Shown piece after piece: positions 1 to 10,942 of a DNA stretch of 64,000 nt (positions are counted from its first letter, which is position 1; every line of letters begins with the position of its first letter). The notes under the pieces are model-generated. The model ran no database searches. It saw only the letters and a program-made list of their open reading frames with translations, and had not been told where the DNA came from. The stretch spans positions 49,745,325-49,809,324 of the forward strand of contig QCXZ01000064.1 of NCBI GenBank assembly GCA_025024175.1, in the 5' to 3' direction. Source of the stretch: Rhyzopertha dominica (taxonomy: Eukaryota; Arthropoda; Insecta; Coleoptera; Bostrichidae). The position numbers were made by a program, and so were the translations under genes.

Positions 1-149
1 CAAATTAACGAACTTTTCAAAGAGAATATTTTATAAAAAATATTTACATCTCTGGATTTTTATAATATTGCATTATATTATACTTATATAACCGAATGAA
101 CTCATTTTGAGGTATTTACATATATATTTCTTATAATCATATATATGTA

Positions 150-300
150 TATTTTAATGTTTTAGAAACCTTCGAGTGTATTATAATAAATGTTGAAAAA
201 GGCCCAACCCAGGCCCGAAACGTTCATAAGATAAAGCAGCATATTTAATTAAGGAACCGAATCCCAATAAAAATAATCACAACATACATTTTAAGGTTTA
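150..300 (+). mobile_element. Solo terminal relic of a Penelope-like element
   Basis: A short block reads TTGAAAAAG, then GGCC-loop-GGCC, then CGAAACGTTC, followed about 45 bases later by a stretch resembling the tail of the full PLE near 44690 (aaggaaCCgaatCC against aaggagCCagaaCC). The same arrangement of a small GC hairpin before GAAACGT recurs at the ends of the other PLE copies here. No coding sequence is attached, so I read it as a leftover PLE terminus. Similarity was judged by eye. Confidence 0.45.
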
Positions 301-2182
301 ATAACTACTACAATACTATAATTCGTACCTACACTGTTCTTTTTATAAATTACTAATGAAACTATTATTTTAGACTCCGAATCTGCAAAGGGTAGGTGCA
401 ATAGAAAATAAGTCATATCTAAACTATGTTTCATATGTTAATTCCCTATAAATGATTATTGACTTCAATGTGTAAAAGTGCCGCCATATCCTAATTATAC
501 ATATGCGTTGGTATTGTGCTGGCTTATTGGACAGCTCATGAAAACGCCGCACAGTAGACTAGAATTCGAAATTCCTGGTGGAAACCCGCAAAGTAAATAT
601 TTTTATACGAAATTTCATACCCGAGGGTTTCTGAGGTTGCTGATTGAGAAAATGAAACTAAAAAAATCAGAATTCAAAATAGCGGACCTTTTCAGAATGA
701 AATTGATGTTTTTGCTCTAATCTCATGTGCCAGGGGATTTTGAGGTGGCTTATTACGAAAATGACCCTAAAATTTGTGTTTTAGTGTAAAATCGAAAACC
801 AATCAGTTTTTTTTGTGATTGCTTATCATAATAATATATTTTGTTATAAGGATTTTAAATAATCATATGCACAATTGTTGTATAAATAAGTTTATTGTGT
901 TCACATTGTGATACCTTTTATAAATTTTCTCACGCAGTAGGTACATCAGTTGTTGTCATTTTTATCATTAGTAGTACAGTACTNCTTTATTAGTTGAATT
1001 GTTATATATAATTCTTTATTATTTTTACCACAAAAATTGTATCGAATAATATTACTAACGAACTTTTAGCATTGTGGAAGTACTCAACCAGTGCTCCTGA
1101 TTTTTTCTAGATTTCGTTTTTCCATATACATAGTAGACCACCTTGCATTTCATTTTCAGGGAGCACCAAATCTTCGGAACCTCTCGCGAAGCTTGCGACA
1201 ATAAAAAAAATTCCGTTTTTTTTTAAATCAAGCTCTTTCAAGGTGTTTATTTGATCATGCAAGTCGATATTTAGTTTTATCTTGTCAAATAATTCACGAC
1301 AAGTTCAATTTTAGTACTTGTGCCTACAATGGCCCTAATTTGCAATTTTTTTTATTAAAAATGGAAATATAGGTTCAACCTTGGGTCAAATTATTCAATT
1401 TAATTTGAGTTTTAGAAACGTCAGTTGCATACAGTGACGCGTGAACCTCGACGCATGCGTGCTATTACCTTGCACGATATTACGTCATGATCAAGACTAA
1501 TCTACGATAATCAAATTTTAGTTGCAAAATTCTTAAGAATATGTAGAAATTTGCACCAAATTATTTAATGTTCGAGTACGTACCTACGTTTTTAACCACT
1601 ACAGATGAGCTCTGAATAAGGATTACAATTTTTGAAATGCGAGAGGTCCATTAACAAAAAAAAAGCGTCGAATTTTTTTAATTTGCCACGCGTGGTGAAT
1701 GGCCGCGGGTGCAGGCACGTAAGAGCGACGCAATTTTGTACCGCTATTTGATTTTTTATACTTCTTTTTTAGCACAGAACCCAATTTCAAGGTATGCCGG
1801 ATCTCGCCAGATCAAAAATTAATCGTTGCATGTTTCCACGTATGAACAAGAATCCTGTGCAGTTACATCTGAATAGCCTTGAAATCAATTTAGAATATTG
1901 AATCACCATTTTTGTCAAAATACAATCCCGTATGTACCTTCAGGATTATTCTCCATTTCCAGTACTTTTATTAACTAAAATGTTGTTCTGTATTCTAAGT
2001 GCACGAAAGTTTAAAAATTCGAGTTGTTCGAGTGCGTCGACAAGGTGAATTTCGAACACCACCTGTCATCGAGTATTCGAATTAAATCGCCTGTTGTTGG
2101 AGAATTAAGTAACTAACATCACCTATGCAACATTTTGTTGCACTTTACTGTGAACGATAACATTCGATTTTGCGGGTTTGGT
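301..2182. other. AT-rich DNA with no supported feature
   Basis: Several short open frames occur (one of 80 codons at 478-720) but none shows a recognisable domain, codon bias or convincing splice sites. A locally GC-richer patch lies near 1690-1730. Nothing could be assigned. Confidence 0.5.
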
Positions 2183-2645
2183 TCAGAAACTTCCAATCCC
2201 AGCCCAATGTGCGGCGTCCAGGCGGATCGAATTCACACAAAAATCCAAACGTATTATTAACTGATAAGCCGGCTTTAGAGCAGAAGGAATTTTTAACATG
2301 CATAATACGCGCGGCTGATAGAAACCCCCATGTGCATTTTTAGCAGCAATTTTCGCTAAATGCTCTTTAAGCTGGAATAATCGGACTTTACGTAGTGCCA
2401 CATGGATTAAATGGACAACAGAATTCAAATTTTTTGAATAATGTAATTTTTTAACTACTTGAAGATTTAGAGCTAGATATTCGGGAAAATACGTGATATC
2501 TGCACGGTGAGGCGCCATTCCATAATGCAAACATTCCACGAGATTGACTAAATGCAAATTGTCCTGCACGCTTGTTGTGGATCTCCGACCTCAACCTGTG
2601 TGATGTTTTCTTGTGAGGGATACATGTAAAGTTTTGTTTATTCAA
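2183..2645 (-). pseudogene. Possible decayed coding relic, unassigned
   Basis: An open frame of 128 codons at 2569-2183 overlaps a second frame that continues upstream to 2645, which looks like a frameshifted relic of a longer coding sequence. Its composition is more balanced than the surrounding AT-rich DNA, with pieces such as ALRKVRLFQLKEHLAKIAAK. I do not recognise the family. It could be a transposon relic or a chance frame. Confidence 0.22.
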
Positions 2646-3064
2646 TCGGAGTTAAAACAAGTAAAGTTTTGCAGAAGCGGTGGAAAACGCAGCTGCAGCG
2701 ATATGTACCAAACCAGTGATGTTAGAGAACGTATCATTTTATCTTCAAATTTCTTTAAACAATAACCACGATCATTTTGAACCGTTATTATTACAATTAT
2801 TAATTTATAACCTATAATAATAAATTTCGGCATTTTTTTTCAATAAACGGTGGCTTATAGGAAATTTCTAATGCATAATTATTAGGTTTGTTCTTCACAT
2901 TTTTGTATTGTAAAGTGTGTGAACACAGAACTTCTTCAAAATATTTAACAACACAAAAACTAATATCCACTGTGTGGTTTTGTTGAAATAGTAGTTAAAT
3001 GGCACTTTCTTTATAGGTAAACAATTGAAATTATGTTATTGCTGAAATAACACTTGTTACACAA
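2646..3064. other. AT-rich spacer, nothing seen
   Basis: No open frame, repeat or RNA feature stands out. It ends at the 13-bp direct repeat flanking the hammerhead array. Confidence 0.5.
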
Positions 3065-3103
3065 CATACAAATTAGACAAGATGAAACTATTTCATTCGC
3101 CTG

Positions 3104-3158
3104 GGTCAATCTACTCTGACCCTCCGACTGGTTTCGCCCTGTTGCGGTTCATCAGTTA
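3104..3158 (-). ncRNA. Hammerhead ribozyme, copy 1 (degenerate)
   Basis: On the minus strand CUGAUGA (3155-3149) is followed by a poorly paired stem II (ACCGCAACAGGGC), GAAA, a short stem III region and GUC. Relative to copies 2 and 3, about 30 nt that should form the upstream strand of stem I are deleted. The core residues survive but folding should be poor, so it is probably inactive. Confidence 0.6.
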
Positions 3159-3347
3159 GTTCGCCTTAACCGCGGTGTGCGGAATGGGTATGCAAGAAAG
3201 CTAATGCCCTCAGTGCTGCCATCTAAGCGGAACTCTGAGCTAGGCGGTCTATAACTGCGATAGACGACGACCTGGTGCAGGTTCCTGTCGATGGCATCGG
3301 AGCAAATCTACATATTTTAATCAAGATGAAATTATTTCATCTGTCCC

Positions 3348-3422
3348 GGTCAATCCACTCTGATCCTACGACTAGTTTCGCCCAGATGGGGCTCATCAGG
3401 TAGGGGTACAGAGTAAATTAAC
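3348..3422 (-). ncRNA. Type I hammerhead ribozyme, copy 2 (best preserved)
   Basis: All core elements are visible on the minus strand: CUGAUGA, stem II GCCC-CAUCU-GGGC, GAAA, a minimal self-complementary stem III CUAG, then the cleavage triplet GUC. Stem I pairs CCUAC with GUAGG next to the core. After a small internal loop it continues with CUCUG against CAGAG and an outer AU-rich helix ending GGUC-type. The internal loop in stem I opposite loop II is where tertiary contacts occur in natural type I hammerheads. Predicted cleavage is between 3369 and 3370. The palindromic stem III suggests activity is favoured in dimeric or multimeric transcripts, as expected for tandem units. Confidence 0.88.
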
Positions 3423-3603
3423 AAAAGCAGATTGTCCGCGACTGGCGGAATGGGTTTGAAAGAGAGCTAATGCCATCTAAGCGGAACCCTGCGAGCTAGG
3501 CGGTCTATAAGTGTGACAGACAACGACCCAGTGCAGGTTCCTATCGATGACATCGGAGAAAATCTACATATTTTAAGCAAGATGAAATTATTTCATCTGC
3601 CCC

Positions 3604-3678
3604 GGTCCTTCCACTCTTACTCTACGACTAGTTTCGCCCTGTTGGGGCTCATCAGGTAGGGGTGCAGAGTAAATTGAC
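3604..3678 (-). ncRNA. Type I hammerhead ribozyme, copy 3
   Basis: The core is intact: CUGAUGA, stem II GCCC-CAACA-GGGC, GAAA, CUAG, GUC. Stem I begins CUAC/GUAG and extends outward through CUCU/AGAG-type pairing with some mismatches. Predicted cleavage is between 3625 and 3626, 256 nt from the copy 2 site, which defines the monomer length. Confidence 0.86.
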
Positions 3679-3827
3679 CAAAGCAGACTGTCCACCTTAA
3701 TCGCGACGTGCGGAATGGGTATGCAAGAAAGCTAATGCCCTCAGTGCCATATAAGCGAAGCTCTGTGAGCTAGGCGGTCTGTAACTATATATAGATAGAC
3801 CCAGTGCAGGCAGGCTTTGTCTGCTTT

Positions 3828-3903
3828 GATCAATTTACTCTGTTCCTCAACCTGATGAGCCCCAACAGGGGGAAACTAGTCGTAGGAGCAGTGTGAATTA
3901 ACC
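3828..3903 (+). ncRNA. Type I hammerhead ribozyme, inverted copy 4
   Basis: The core is on the plus strand: CTGATGA at 3852-3858, stem II CCC(C)-AACA-GGGG, GAAA at 3872-3875, CTAG, GTC, with predicted cleavage between 3881 and 3882. The stem II closing pair is mismatched (G-G) and the first pairs of stem I (CTCAAC against GTAGGAG) are imperfect, so activity is likely reduced. Its opposite orientation makes the array end in an inverted repeat. Confidence 0.78.
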
Positions 3904-4070
3904 GGGGCAGATGAAATAATTTCATCTTGCCTAATATATGGAGAGTTTCTCCGATGCCATCGAGAGGAATCTGCACTAGGTCGTCTTCTATCGTAGTCAT
4001 ATATCGCCTAGTGCGCAGAGTTCCGCTTAGATTGCACTGAGAGCATTAGCTCTCCTGCATACAAATTAGA

Positions 4071-4393
4071 GTTTGAGAGCTGTTATTCGTAACAATAAAA
4101 GACGACTTTTTTATTTCAAATGAAAGTCAACTTCTTTTGCATACGATTTTCTTTAGTCGCCTCTTTTTGATCTACAGCAACTTGTCTCGTTATTTACTGA
4201 ATGGCTCCACGGCAGAATCACAGTTAAGGGAGTTAACTCCTTTCCTTNTTCTCCCGGGGTTCCCTGACGTTGGACAGGTACTCATAGATGTTGCTTAATT
4301 AGTACTTCAACTTTGCCTGAACATCTTGCGGCGTTGTTAACCTCCCTATAAGTTCAAGTACTTTATGAAGGAATCTTAAAACAAACCAACAGG
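4071..4393. other. Spacer between retrozyme array and gene 3' end
   Basis: No gene is seen. It separates the right target-site duplication of the hammerhead array from the poly(A) signal of the minus-strand gene. Confidence 0.5.
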
Positions 4394-4399
4394 TTTATT
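4394..4399 (-). terminator. Probable polyadenylation signal AATAAA
   Basis: AATAAA on the minus strand lies about 100 nt beyond the stop codon at 4501-4499, a normal distance for a short 3' UTR. It supports a real transcript end here. Confidence 0.55.
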
Positions 4400-4498
4400 A
4401 TGGACAGCAGATGAAGCTAATTTCAGATATAAAAAAACACAGTATATTTTGATATTGGATGTGATACGATTACATAATTTTCGAAGTTGATAGGCCAA

Positions 4499-4660
4499 TT
4501 ACTGCGGTTCTGTCTCTTCTACTTTCATGACACCCCTCCTTCTGTAGAAATTAGCGATCTCCCTTTGCCTGTTGTAGCCCCTCTCGGCGAAATCGTAGAA
4601 TTTGCGGCAGGGTCGTCCGTAATTATGAGATGTTAGTGCTGGCACGGCTTTGTGCTCACC
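4499..4660 (-). CDS. Terminal coding exon of an unrecognised gene
   Basis: A splice acceptor (CTTTTTCCAG) at 4661 precedes 53 codons and a TAA, read in phase 0: GEHKAVPALTSHNYGRPCRK continues to FYRRRGV..EETEPQ. Codon use is GC-balanced, unlike the surrounding DNA, and the exon lacks a start codon, as expected for a last exon. The peptide is basic and rich in Arg, Tyr and Asn, with no transmembrane segment. An AATAAA follows. I do not recognise the protein; short proteins of this style include axonemal microtubule inner proteins, but that is only an impression. It may be the end of the gene starting at 21984 (same strand), although the phase of the exon at 10942-10848 would need at least one more exon between them. 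Confidence 0.6.
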   Translation of the reverse strand, partial: GEHKAVPALTSHNYGRPCRKFYDFAERGYNRQREIANFYRRRGVMKVEETEPQ

Positions 4661-5059
4661 CTGGAAAAAGCGCGTTTTTTACTCCAAACGAGATGTGCGC
4701 GGTGGAGGCCTGCTCATAAGTTGAGCACCATTGTTTCCTAGTATAAAGGAGCTCCGCGTGCTGTTAAAAGTTTGGGTTTCGCAACCGCCGCTGAAAAAGC
4801 TTTGAGGTTGTACGAGGAAGCGGCTGCGGGCTGATCGATTTGGCTTTAGGGCTTTTTTCGACGCTCATTTGTCAAAGTGCTTGTATTCGAATATTACATG
4901 TTGCCATTCGATTTTCGAGTTGTTACATATAAGCATGTGGAGGACAATCGTTGAAGAACTATTGTCCTCTAAGAAAACACTCTTTAAAATTACTTGCTTG
5001 CACAGAAGTTTAAATTTATACGGATAAATACTACTTAAAAAAAAAGATTAAAATGTAGA
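4661..5059. other. Intron-like sequence upstream of the terminal exon
   Basis: The part near 4690-4870 is relatively GC-rich but has no clear frame. No other feature is seen. Confidence 0.4.
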
Positions 5060-5300
5060 CTGCTATTTCTAAGAGTAATAATCCAACAAAAGATGACTAT
5101 GCACGCAATTCCTTGAACAAATGTAAAACTATGTGGGATATCATGGAAGACAGATACAATGGTCGGTCTTATATTTCCCACATCGATGTTGATACTTTCA
5201 ATTCCTCTTTCACCACATTTGCATCCAAAAGCACTAGTGTACCTAATACAGCGGTTCTCAAACTTTTATATTTGGCACCTAATTTTAAACTCAAATAATT
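5060..5300 (+). pseudogene. LINE fragment (linker before RT, CR1/jockey type)
   Basis: The frame reads NNPTKDDYARNSLNKCKTMW, then DIMEDRY..ISHIDVDTFNSSF. This matches the pattern NKSKTxWxII..I..D.FN.YF that lies between the endonuclease and reverse transcriptase in CR1/jockey-like LINEs. It lacks the RT itself and is a short relic. The same pattern occurs at 63330-63003 on the minus strand. Confidence 0.5.
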
Positions 5301-5942
5301 TCTCCTCCCCTCATTCAGTGGCGTAAGTTAAGAAATAACCCGCAACAATTCAAATTGGGTAATAGGGAATGTTCATGATTTCTTTTACTATATTGCGTAA
5401 AATTTTTTTGTAAAGAGCAAAAAATAGTATTTCCTGATTACTCTTCTGTGCTAGTAACAACCTGTGACGTCAAAAGTTATTTCATGTCACGGGAATGGGT
5501 GATCCTATGAACGCCCGATTTAAGGAACAACCAAGGCATCCCTGCCAGAAACACCCAAATAGAGGAACAGAAATCAAGGACATAGTAAAAAGAATCTTGT
5601 TTGTGTTGGTCGTGAAATTACAGTTGATACCACTGAAAACTTGCGTGCCATTTTCGCAAAAATATTAGCGCCTAAACAAAACACACAATATTACTTGTCT
5701 ACCTTGTTTATTGCACTTGTTGCGTTTTAATTAATTATTTTGATACATGCTTGTGCATATGCTTATAATATGACACTTTCGACTTGAACGGTCAACCATG
5801 TGCCTTTGTTCTTTCGCTAGCGTAGAAGTGAATGCAAAAGTAACTCAATAATGACATATACATGACACCAGTAATCTTCCACTTTTGATCGTAATTAATA
5901 TTGAAGTCGACGCAAATCAGTTCAGTGATATATGCCGTTATA
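5301..5942. other. AT-rich DNA, nothing seen
   Basis: No coding, repeat or RNA signal could be supported. Confidence 0.45.
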
Positions 5943-6110
5943 CAAGGTTTCTATAAATGATTCGTGCAACGCGGGCATGGTTGATTTCTGAATTCTTTGT
6001 GCCACCTTTTTGTAACTACTGTCAATCTACAATAAGCACGGCGATAGTACTGAAGGTTGCAGATCACGAAATTGATGGCTTTATAAAGATTTTTCAACAA
6101 CTTACGGTTT
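5943..6110 (+). repeat. MITE family copy 1 (left end)
   Basis: It begins TA-CAAGGTTTCTATAAATGATT, the inverted form of the right end of the copy at 40788, and shares the internal TTTTTGTAACT..AGCTACAAT-like and GAAGGTTGCAGATCA segments with the copies at 14562 and 40458. The end of this copy is unclear; homology to the copy at 51617 continues to about 6110. Confidence 0.5.
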
Positions 6111-7309
6111 CTGAAGATTTATTACTGTTTACAATACTTCACGTCATCAATTTGATTTCGGAAAATAACACATTACAATACCAGGCTGGAAAGTGTTGCC
6201 TAGCAATATTTCCCATAGCCCATACACAGGTCGTCCAGTAACAAATGGGCCATACGTTAACAGTATCNTCCTTGGGTCAAAATAAACCAAGTTAGAGCAG
6301 CTTTGTATCCTTACCAAGTTATGGCATTTTATTATTTTTGTTTACCCAGTTACTGTGGTGTATGTATCTATTCAGTATAAAGTAAGACAGTATACTTACA
6401 ATTTGAATAAGCCACAGAGGACGCTCAGGATTAAAATGTATTTACTTCTAATCTAGTAAGCGTATTTCATTATTTGATAGTCTAATTCATGCTAACTAAA
6501 TAAAACACGTCATAAAATATAATATGAAGAACATTAATTAAGAATTAAATTAATGAATCATTTCTTTTAAGGTACTTAGAAGCAATGTGTTCCATATAGG
6601 TAGTTAACAAAACATGTAAAAAGAACTAAGGTTTAATTGACTTTCTTTTTGTGGGTAAGTTATAAATATGTTAAGTTCTGAAGGGGAGGGAAATACGCGC
6701 TATAATTTTTGGAGTATTTTCGCTGACGGAAGCAATTTTATATGTTTGCTTTATTAGCTTACAAAACTTGATCATTTGCATGGTGTTTTTATACTGGTAG
6801 GTCACGAATGCTACCGGAAGTCAGCAACTATTAAACGTGCAATCATAACTTTCTCAGGAAACTACAAATATGTATATAACATTCTGGCATAACGCTTCTT
6901 CGTGATGTAATAGGAGTTGTAAGCAATACTTTCTAATACAGATCTATTAATTTTATCAGATTTGTTAATTGAGATTATTCTGATACTAATGATAAATTTT
7001 GTATTATTATTCGTTTAATTTCATACACAATTTTTATTAAGTTAAGTTTGGTTCCAAACATGTATGGTTTGAGTAAAATCACCTATATTAGAACTGCATT
7101 GAGACACAAAACTTATTACACGAATTCGTACGGGACGTAACATTGCAAATAATATACATTCGTCTTCTTTTAATGAGTTGCAATCTGAATGTATTTATAT
7201 AGTATTTTGTCGTTCATTAACAGCTTCACAATTAATAATTATAACGAAACAGTAGTAACGGCTTGTGTCAACCATAACAACTGTTTGTAAGGTTATCGTA
7301 GGTAATTAC
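6111..7309. other. AT-rich DNA, nothing seen
   Basis: Only short chance frames are present. No feature could be supported. Confidence 0.45.
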
Positions 7310-8975
7310 TGGGTCTCTCACACGATTAATCGATAAAATATCGATATATTGGTCATCGATCTTTTTTTGACCTGTAAAAAAATCGATTAATCGAATTATT
7401 GATTTAAAAATAATATTAATAATATAAATTTATTTGTGGTAGCGGTCAACATAATACTTTACATTCCGATAGATTACATATTACACTAAGGCATATAGTT
7501 GGCGCTACTACAAAAAGGACTAAGAAGGCAGGAAAGCTGATTTCTAATCTTAGTCCAAAAGAAACAATCAAATTACAGAATACCCAAAATGCTGGTCTCT
7601 CCGACCGCGCTATTAGAAAAGGAATAAACTATTTATAGACGGGGCATAATTACAAGGAAAACGCAATGCAAGAAAGCAATGGGTTCAATGCAAAGCTGAT
7701 AAATATAAATATGAGGATGCTGGATTCACGAGAACTGGCGACACATCAAAAGAGTGCGATACTCTGATCTAAATTTAAGAGATTTACACTCTTTTATCTG
7801 AATTGAAATACTACTAAATATTTTGTAGATGTTGTAAGTAAAAGACCAAGTGAATAAAGCAGTGTAAAAGTAAAAGTACGCCGCATGTAACTCACGTCTA
7901 TGAGCCATGTTCAGCCATCCTGCAGAAATCAACTTGTGTGAAATCCGTGAAAATTTTCGAATTCCGTAAATAAATCTCAAACAAGACTTTTGCAAACGCT
8001 CAATGCGGTTTACATCTGCCCTGGTTAAGCATGGGCCATACAAGACATCGCAATAGTTCATGTGACATAAGACCGTTGCATGCGTTAACTTTATTTTTAA
8101 GTTAATGGGTAGTTTTTTCAAGCTAATGTATGCAACATTCAATTTTTTAGTAATGAAATTACTAAAACGTAGTTCCGTGTCAACACTCAAATTTTTCGCT
8201 ACTTTAGAGCACTGTAAAATACTATTACGAACTTTAATCTTTAACAATACTTCTGCTAGTTCTTTGTTTTTACCGAATACTAGTACAGAGATCTTTAAAT
8301 CGTTCAAACTATGTTGATGTGGCAAAGAAGTTTGTTGCAATTGCTTTAAATCTTCATTAATCATTCTATTTGCGAAATGTATATTACTGAAGGGAAACGA
8401 ATAACGGACCTGGGTGTCATCAGTATATACGTACGAAGTACAGTACTGAACACAAGACAACAAGTTACATGTATATATAAACAGAATAAAATAGGTCCAA
8501 GCACAGATTCCTGAGGCACTATAGACGTAATAACTCCCTCTTCAGATGCACCGAAATCCGTCACAATATGTTGTTTACGGTTAGTAAGATAACATTCAAT
8601 AAGAATTAATGAATTCTGCGAAAATCCGACATTTCGGTTTTATATTTTCTATAATTCGATGAGATTGATTATCGACTTTGGATGATCAAATATGACGATT
8701 AATGCTATATTTTTATTGAGCTTTAATAACACGTATACTCTCCATTCTCTGGGGAGCGTGGTTTAATTCGTTTACTTTATCACCTCCTCCATGAGATGAA
8801 CATACCCAATACTGCTGAAATATTTTCGGGAAAAGATAAATGTTGTAAAACGATTATTGATGTATGGATTACCAATAAATGGATTATAGATAAGCGATTA
8901 TCGATAAAATATCGATTATTGAGATTTCGATTATTTTTTTTATAATCAATAATCAGTGATATCACCCTGCTCTAG
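7310..8975. mobile_element. Candidate hAT-type element with terminal inverted repeats, carrying a LINE insertion
   Basis: The left end (CTGGGTCTCTCACACGATTA, followed by ATCGATAAAATATCGAT) and the right end (inverted CAGGGTGATATCACTGATTA, with a nearby ATCGATATTTTATCGAT) form an imperfect terminal inverted repeat typical of hAT-like elements. I found no convincing 8-bp target-site duplication. The interior holds a minus-strand LINE relic (8770-7726), so the outer element is older than that insertion. Confidence 0.4.
7726..8770 (-). pseudogene. Decayed CR1/jockey-like LINE reverse transcriptase
   Basis: Going down the minus strand, VPQESVLGPILFCLYI (8520-8470) corresponds to the RT motif VPQGSVLGPxLFxxYI. 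YTDDTQ follows near 8410, matching the catalytic YADDTQ. Further on are VLCHMNYCDVLYGPC and RIERLQKSCLRFIYGIR, the usual post-RT segment of CR1/L2/jockey elements. A frame change separates the VPQ and YTDD segments, and the first part of RT and the endonuclease are missing, so it is not functional. Confidence 0.8.
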
Positions 8976-10847
8976 TCCAAATGCCGACCAATGTTTTCCC
9001 CCACGAAAAATGGTTGAGGATAGGTGGATTTATCTGCGAGATGTTTTGAATAAAATGTAAAAGCTTCAGCTCTACCTTTTTGTCACCTATGACCAGCATA
9101 TCGTTCAAGCGCTTTATATAGGGTTAATTATTAAGCTTCTGCCATAAACAATCAAATTCCCCAAGCCATTTCTTATTGCAATTTATTCTTTTATTGTAAA
9201 TAGTGCGATTATGTTTTCTGCTATAATGCTGAATTTTAGCGTAGACATTTTTCTGTTTTAAACTAGAATTGCAAAATACCGAACGTACACGTGTGATAAT
9301 ATTTCGCATTTCAACAATTTTTGATTTATTTTGAAAGTGTGGGACAAAAACAAAAATACGTTTATCTTATTTCTATAAACGGTAATTCTGCAATTATTAT
9401 GCATTTGCCCTTCTTACATCTATACTCCTAAAGTGTTTCTTTAGAAGTACCGTCCTACTCCTTAACAGATGTTTGCAGTCTCGTCGATTCTATGGTGCGA
9501 GATGAAGAATTATTTGCAGGCAATATGCAAATAAAAATTAGAATTAAAAAAAATAAACAATTTGAAAAATATTGACTGTTTAAAATTGCGATTCAAGCAT
9601 TACGTTACGTAAAATTAGTCCATGCTCGCGCTACACATATTGGTGCTTGCACGCATGAATACACCAACTGCAACTAGCAGTAATTACTGGTGTGTGACCG
9701 GTGCATGATTGTGGATATACATTTGCGATTAACGTTGCAACGGAGTATTTGGGAATGAGATACTCGTACCTTCCCCATGAGGGTTAATTTCAATGCCAAT
9801 GTGACCTTGACATTAGCTCGCCGACACACATAATATGTCGACTTTCCAGTGTAATTGGTAAGACAATTCTTTCTTAAATGAATTAGCAAATTAGCGTAGT
9901 CATAAGCAACTTTTTTATGCATTAAAAATTAGGCACGCAATATGTAAATATTAATTAACCTTGTGAGTATTAAAATTTATTTTATTAATTATAATATATA
10001 ATTTTTGCCAATTAAAATAACGCTTTTAGGCGTTATACGTTATATTTTTATATTTCATTACAAAAACAAAGTAGTGATAATTCAAAAATGCACATAACAG
10101 ATGCTAGCCTTTGCTAACAGATGGTAACAAAAATCATATACATAACCAAAAAAAAGGTACACTATATTCACCCACAACATCTGTATTACTCAAACTTAAC
10201 AAGGGCCATATTGGTATTTTACATTAAATAAAATTTCATACAGAGGTCGCAGAAAATAGAACCGCGAAGGTCGCCAGTCGTAATAGCACAAAAGGTCTTA
10301 AAAACTAAATTAATTCAAATTCTCGTTGTTTGTCACCTGTTGCTTACTGAAAATAAAAATCTTGGTTAATCAATTTTATGAGTTTTTTTTTTAATTTTTA
10401 TTGGTGCTAAAGGTAACAGATTGTTCGTATTTTAGTCCAGGAGAACAGACGGACACCGCANGTAGAAGACCAAAATGTTACAAACTGNCAGCAATCACCA
10501 CCAGCGCATGTATCTAGGGCTAGAGTACCNAGCTAGCAAAAATAAGCAGCATTGACCTATGCCAGTGGCTGGGTACAGTGAATTGAATTCTGTTATTTTC
10601 GGTAGAAGCTGATTTTTTCACTCCAACTTCTACACTTATTACTTATGTCCGGTAGTTTACGGGTCATGTCAGATATCGTAAAAATGGTGGTCCTTCGTTT
10701 TTGCTAATATGAGCCAAATGCTAAGTTACGTATCCTAGCTTTTCTCATCTAAGATTCGTACTAATATTAGCTACCTACATTGTGCAACAATAATTTTTCG
10801 TTATACTTCTATGAATTTGAGATGTGTAATACACTAAATATACTTAC
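8976..10847. other. AT-rich DNA, no supported gene
   Basis: Short minus-strand frames at 9309-9124 (61 codons) and 9922-9674 (82 codons) show no recognisable domain and no good splice sites. Three ambiguous bases lie near 10460-10530. Confidence 0.45.
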
Positions 10848-10942
10848 TGCGGGTAGGTATTTGATGAATACTTAGGATTAGTAAAAGTATAAATTTTGTA
10901 CATCTTGTTTAATCGACGCATAATGGGGTATAAGACACTTTT
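10848..10942 (-). CDS. Candidate internal exon, possibly of the 21984 gene
   Basis: A strong acceptor (ATATTTTTCCAG) at 10943 and a strong donor (GTAAGTA) after 10848 bracket 95 nt that read openly in phase 0 as SVLYPIMRRLNKMYKIYTFT, continuing NPKYSSNTYP. It shares strand, entry phase (0) and residue style (Tyr-, Asn- and Lys-rich) with the exon pair at 21990-21666 that ends in phase 0, so it may be their third exon across an intron of about 10.7 kb. It ends in phase 2, which does not match the phase-0 start of the exon at 4660. At least one further exon would be needed, and I did not find it. Confidence 0.4.

Larger units (their letters stand above)
3065..4070. mobile_element. Retrozyme-like element: three tandem hammerhead units plus one inverted unit
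   Basis: Seen: three head-to-tail units start near 3078, 3323 and 3579, each with CAAGATGAAA..TTTCAT, a hammerhead core, an AGCTAATGCC block and a CATCGGAG block. A fourth unit in opposite orientation fills about 3815-4057. Hammerhead cleavage sites fall at 3125/3126, 3369/3370, 3625/3626 (minus) and 3881/3882 (plus), so the monomer is 244-256 nt. The insert is bounded by a perfect 13-bp direct repeat, CATACAAATTAGA, at 3065-3077 and 4058-4070, which is a target-site duplication. Known: animal retrozymes are small non-coding retroelements of tandem units with type I hammerheads; their RNA self-cleaves and circularises, and PLE machinery is the proposed mobiliser. Inferred: this is one such insertion. 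The units differ by roughly 10-15% by eye, so it is not very recent. It has no protein-coding capacity. Confidence 0.85.
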
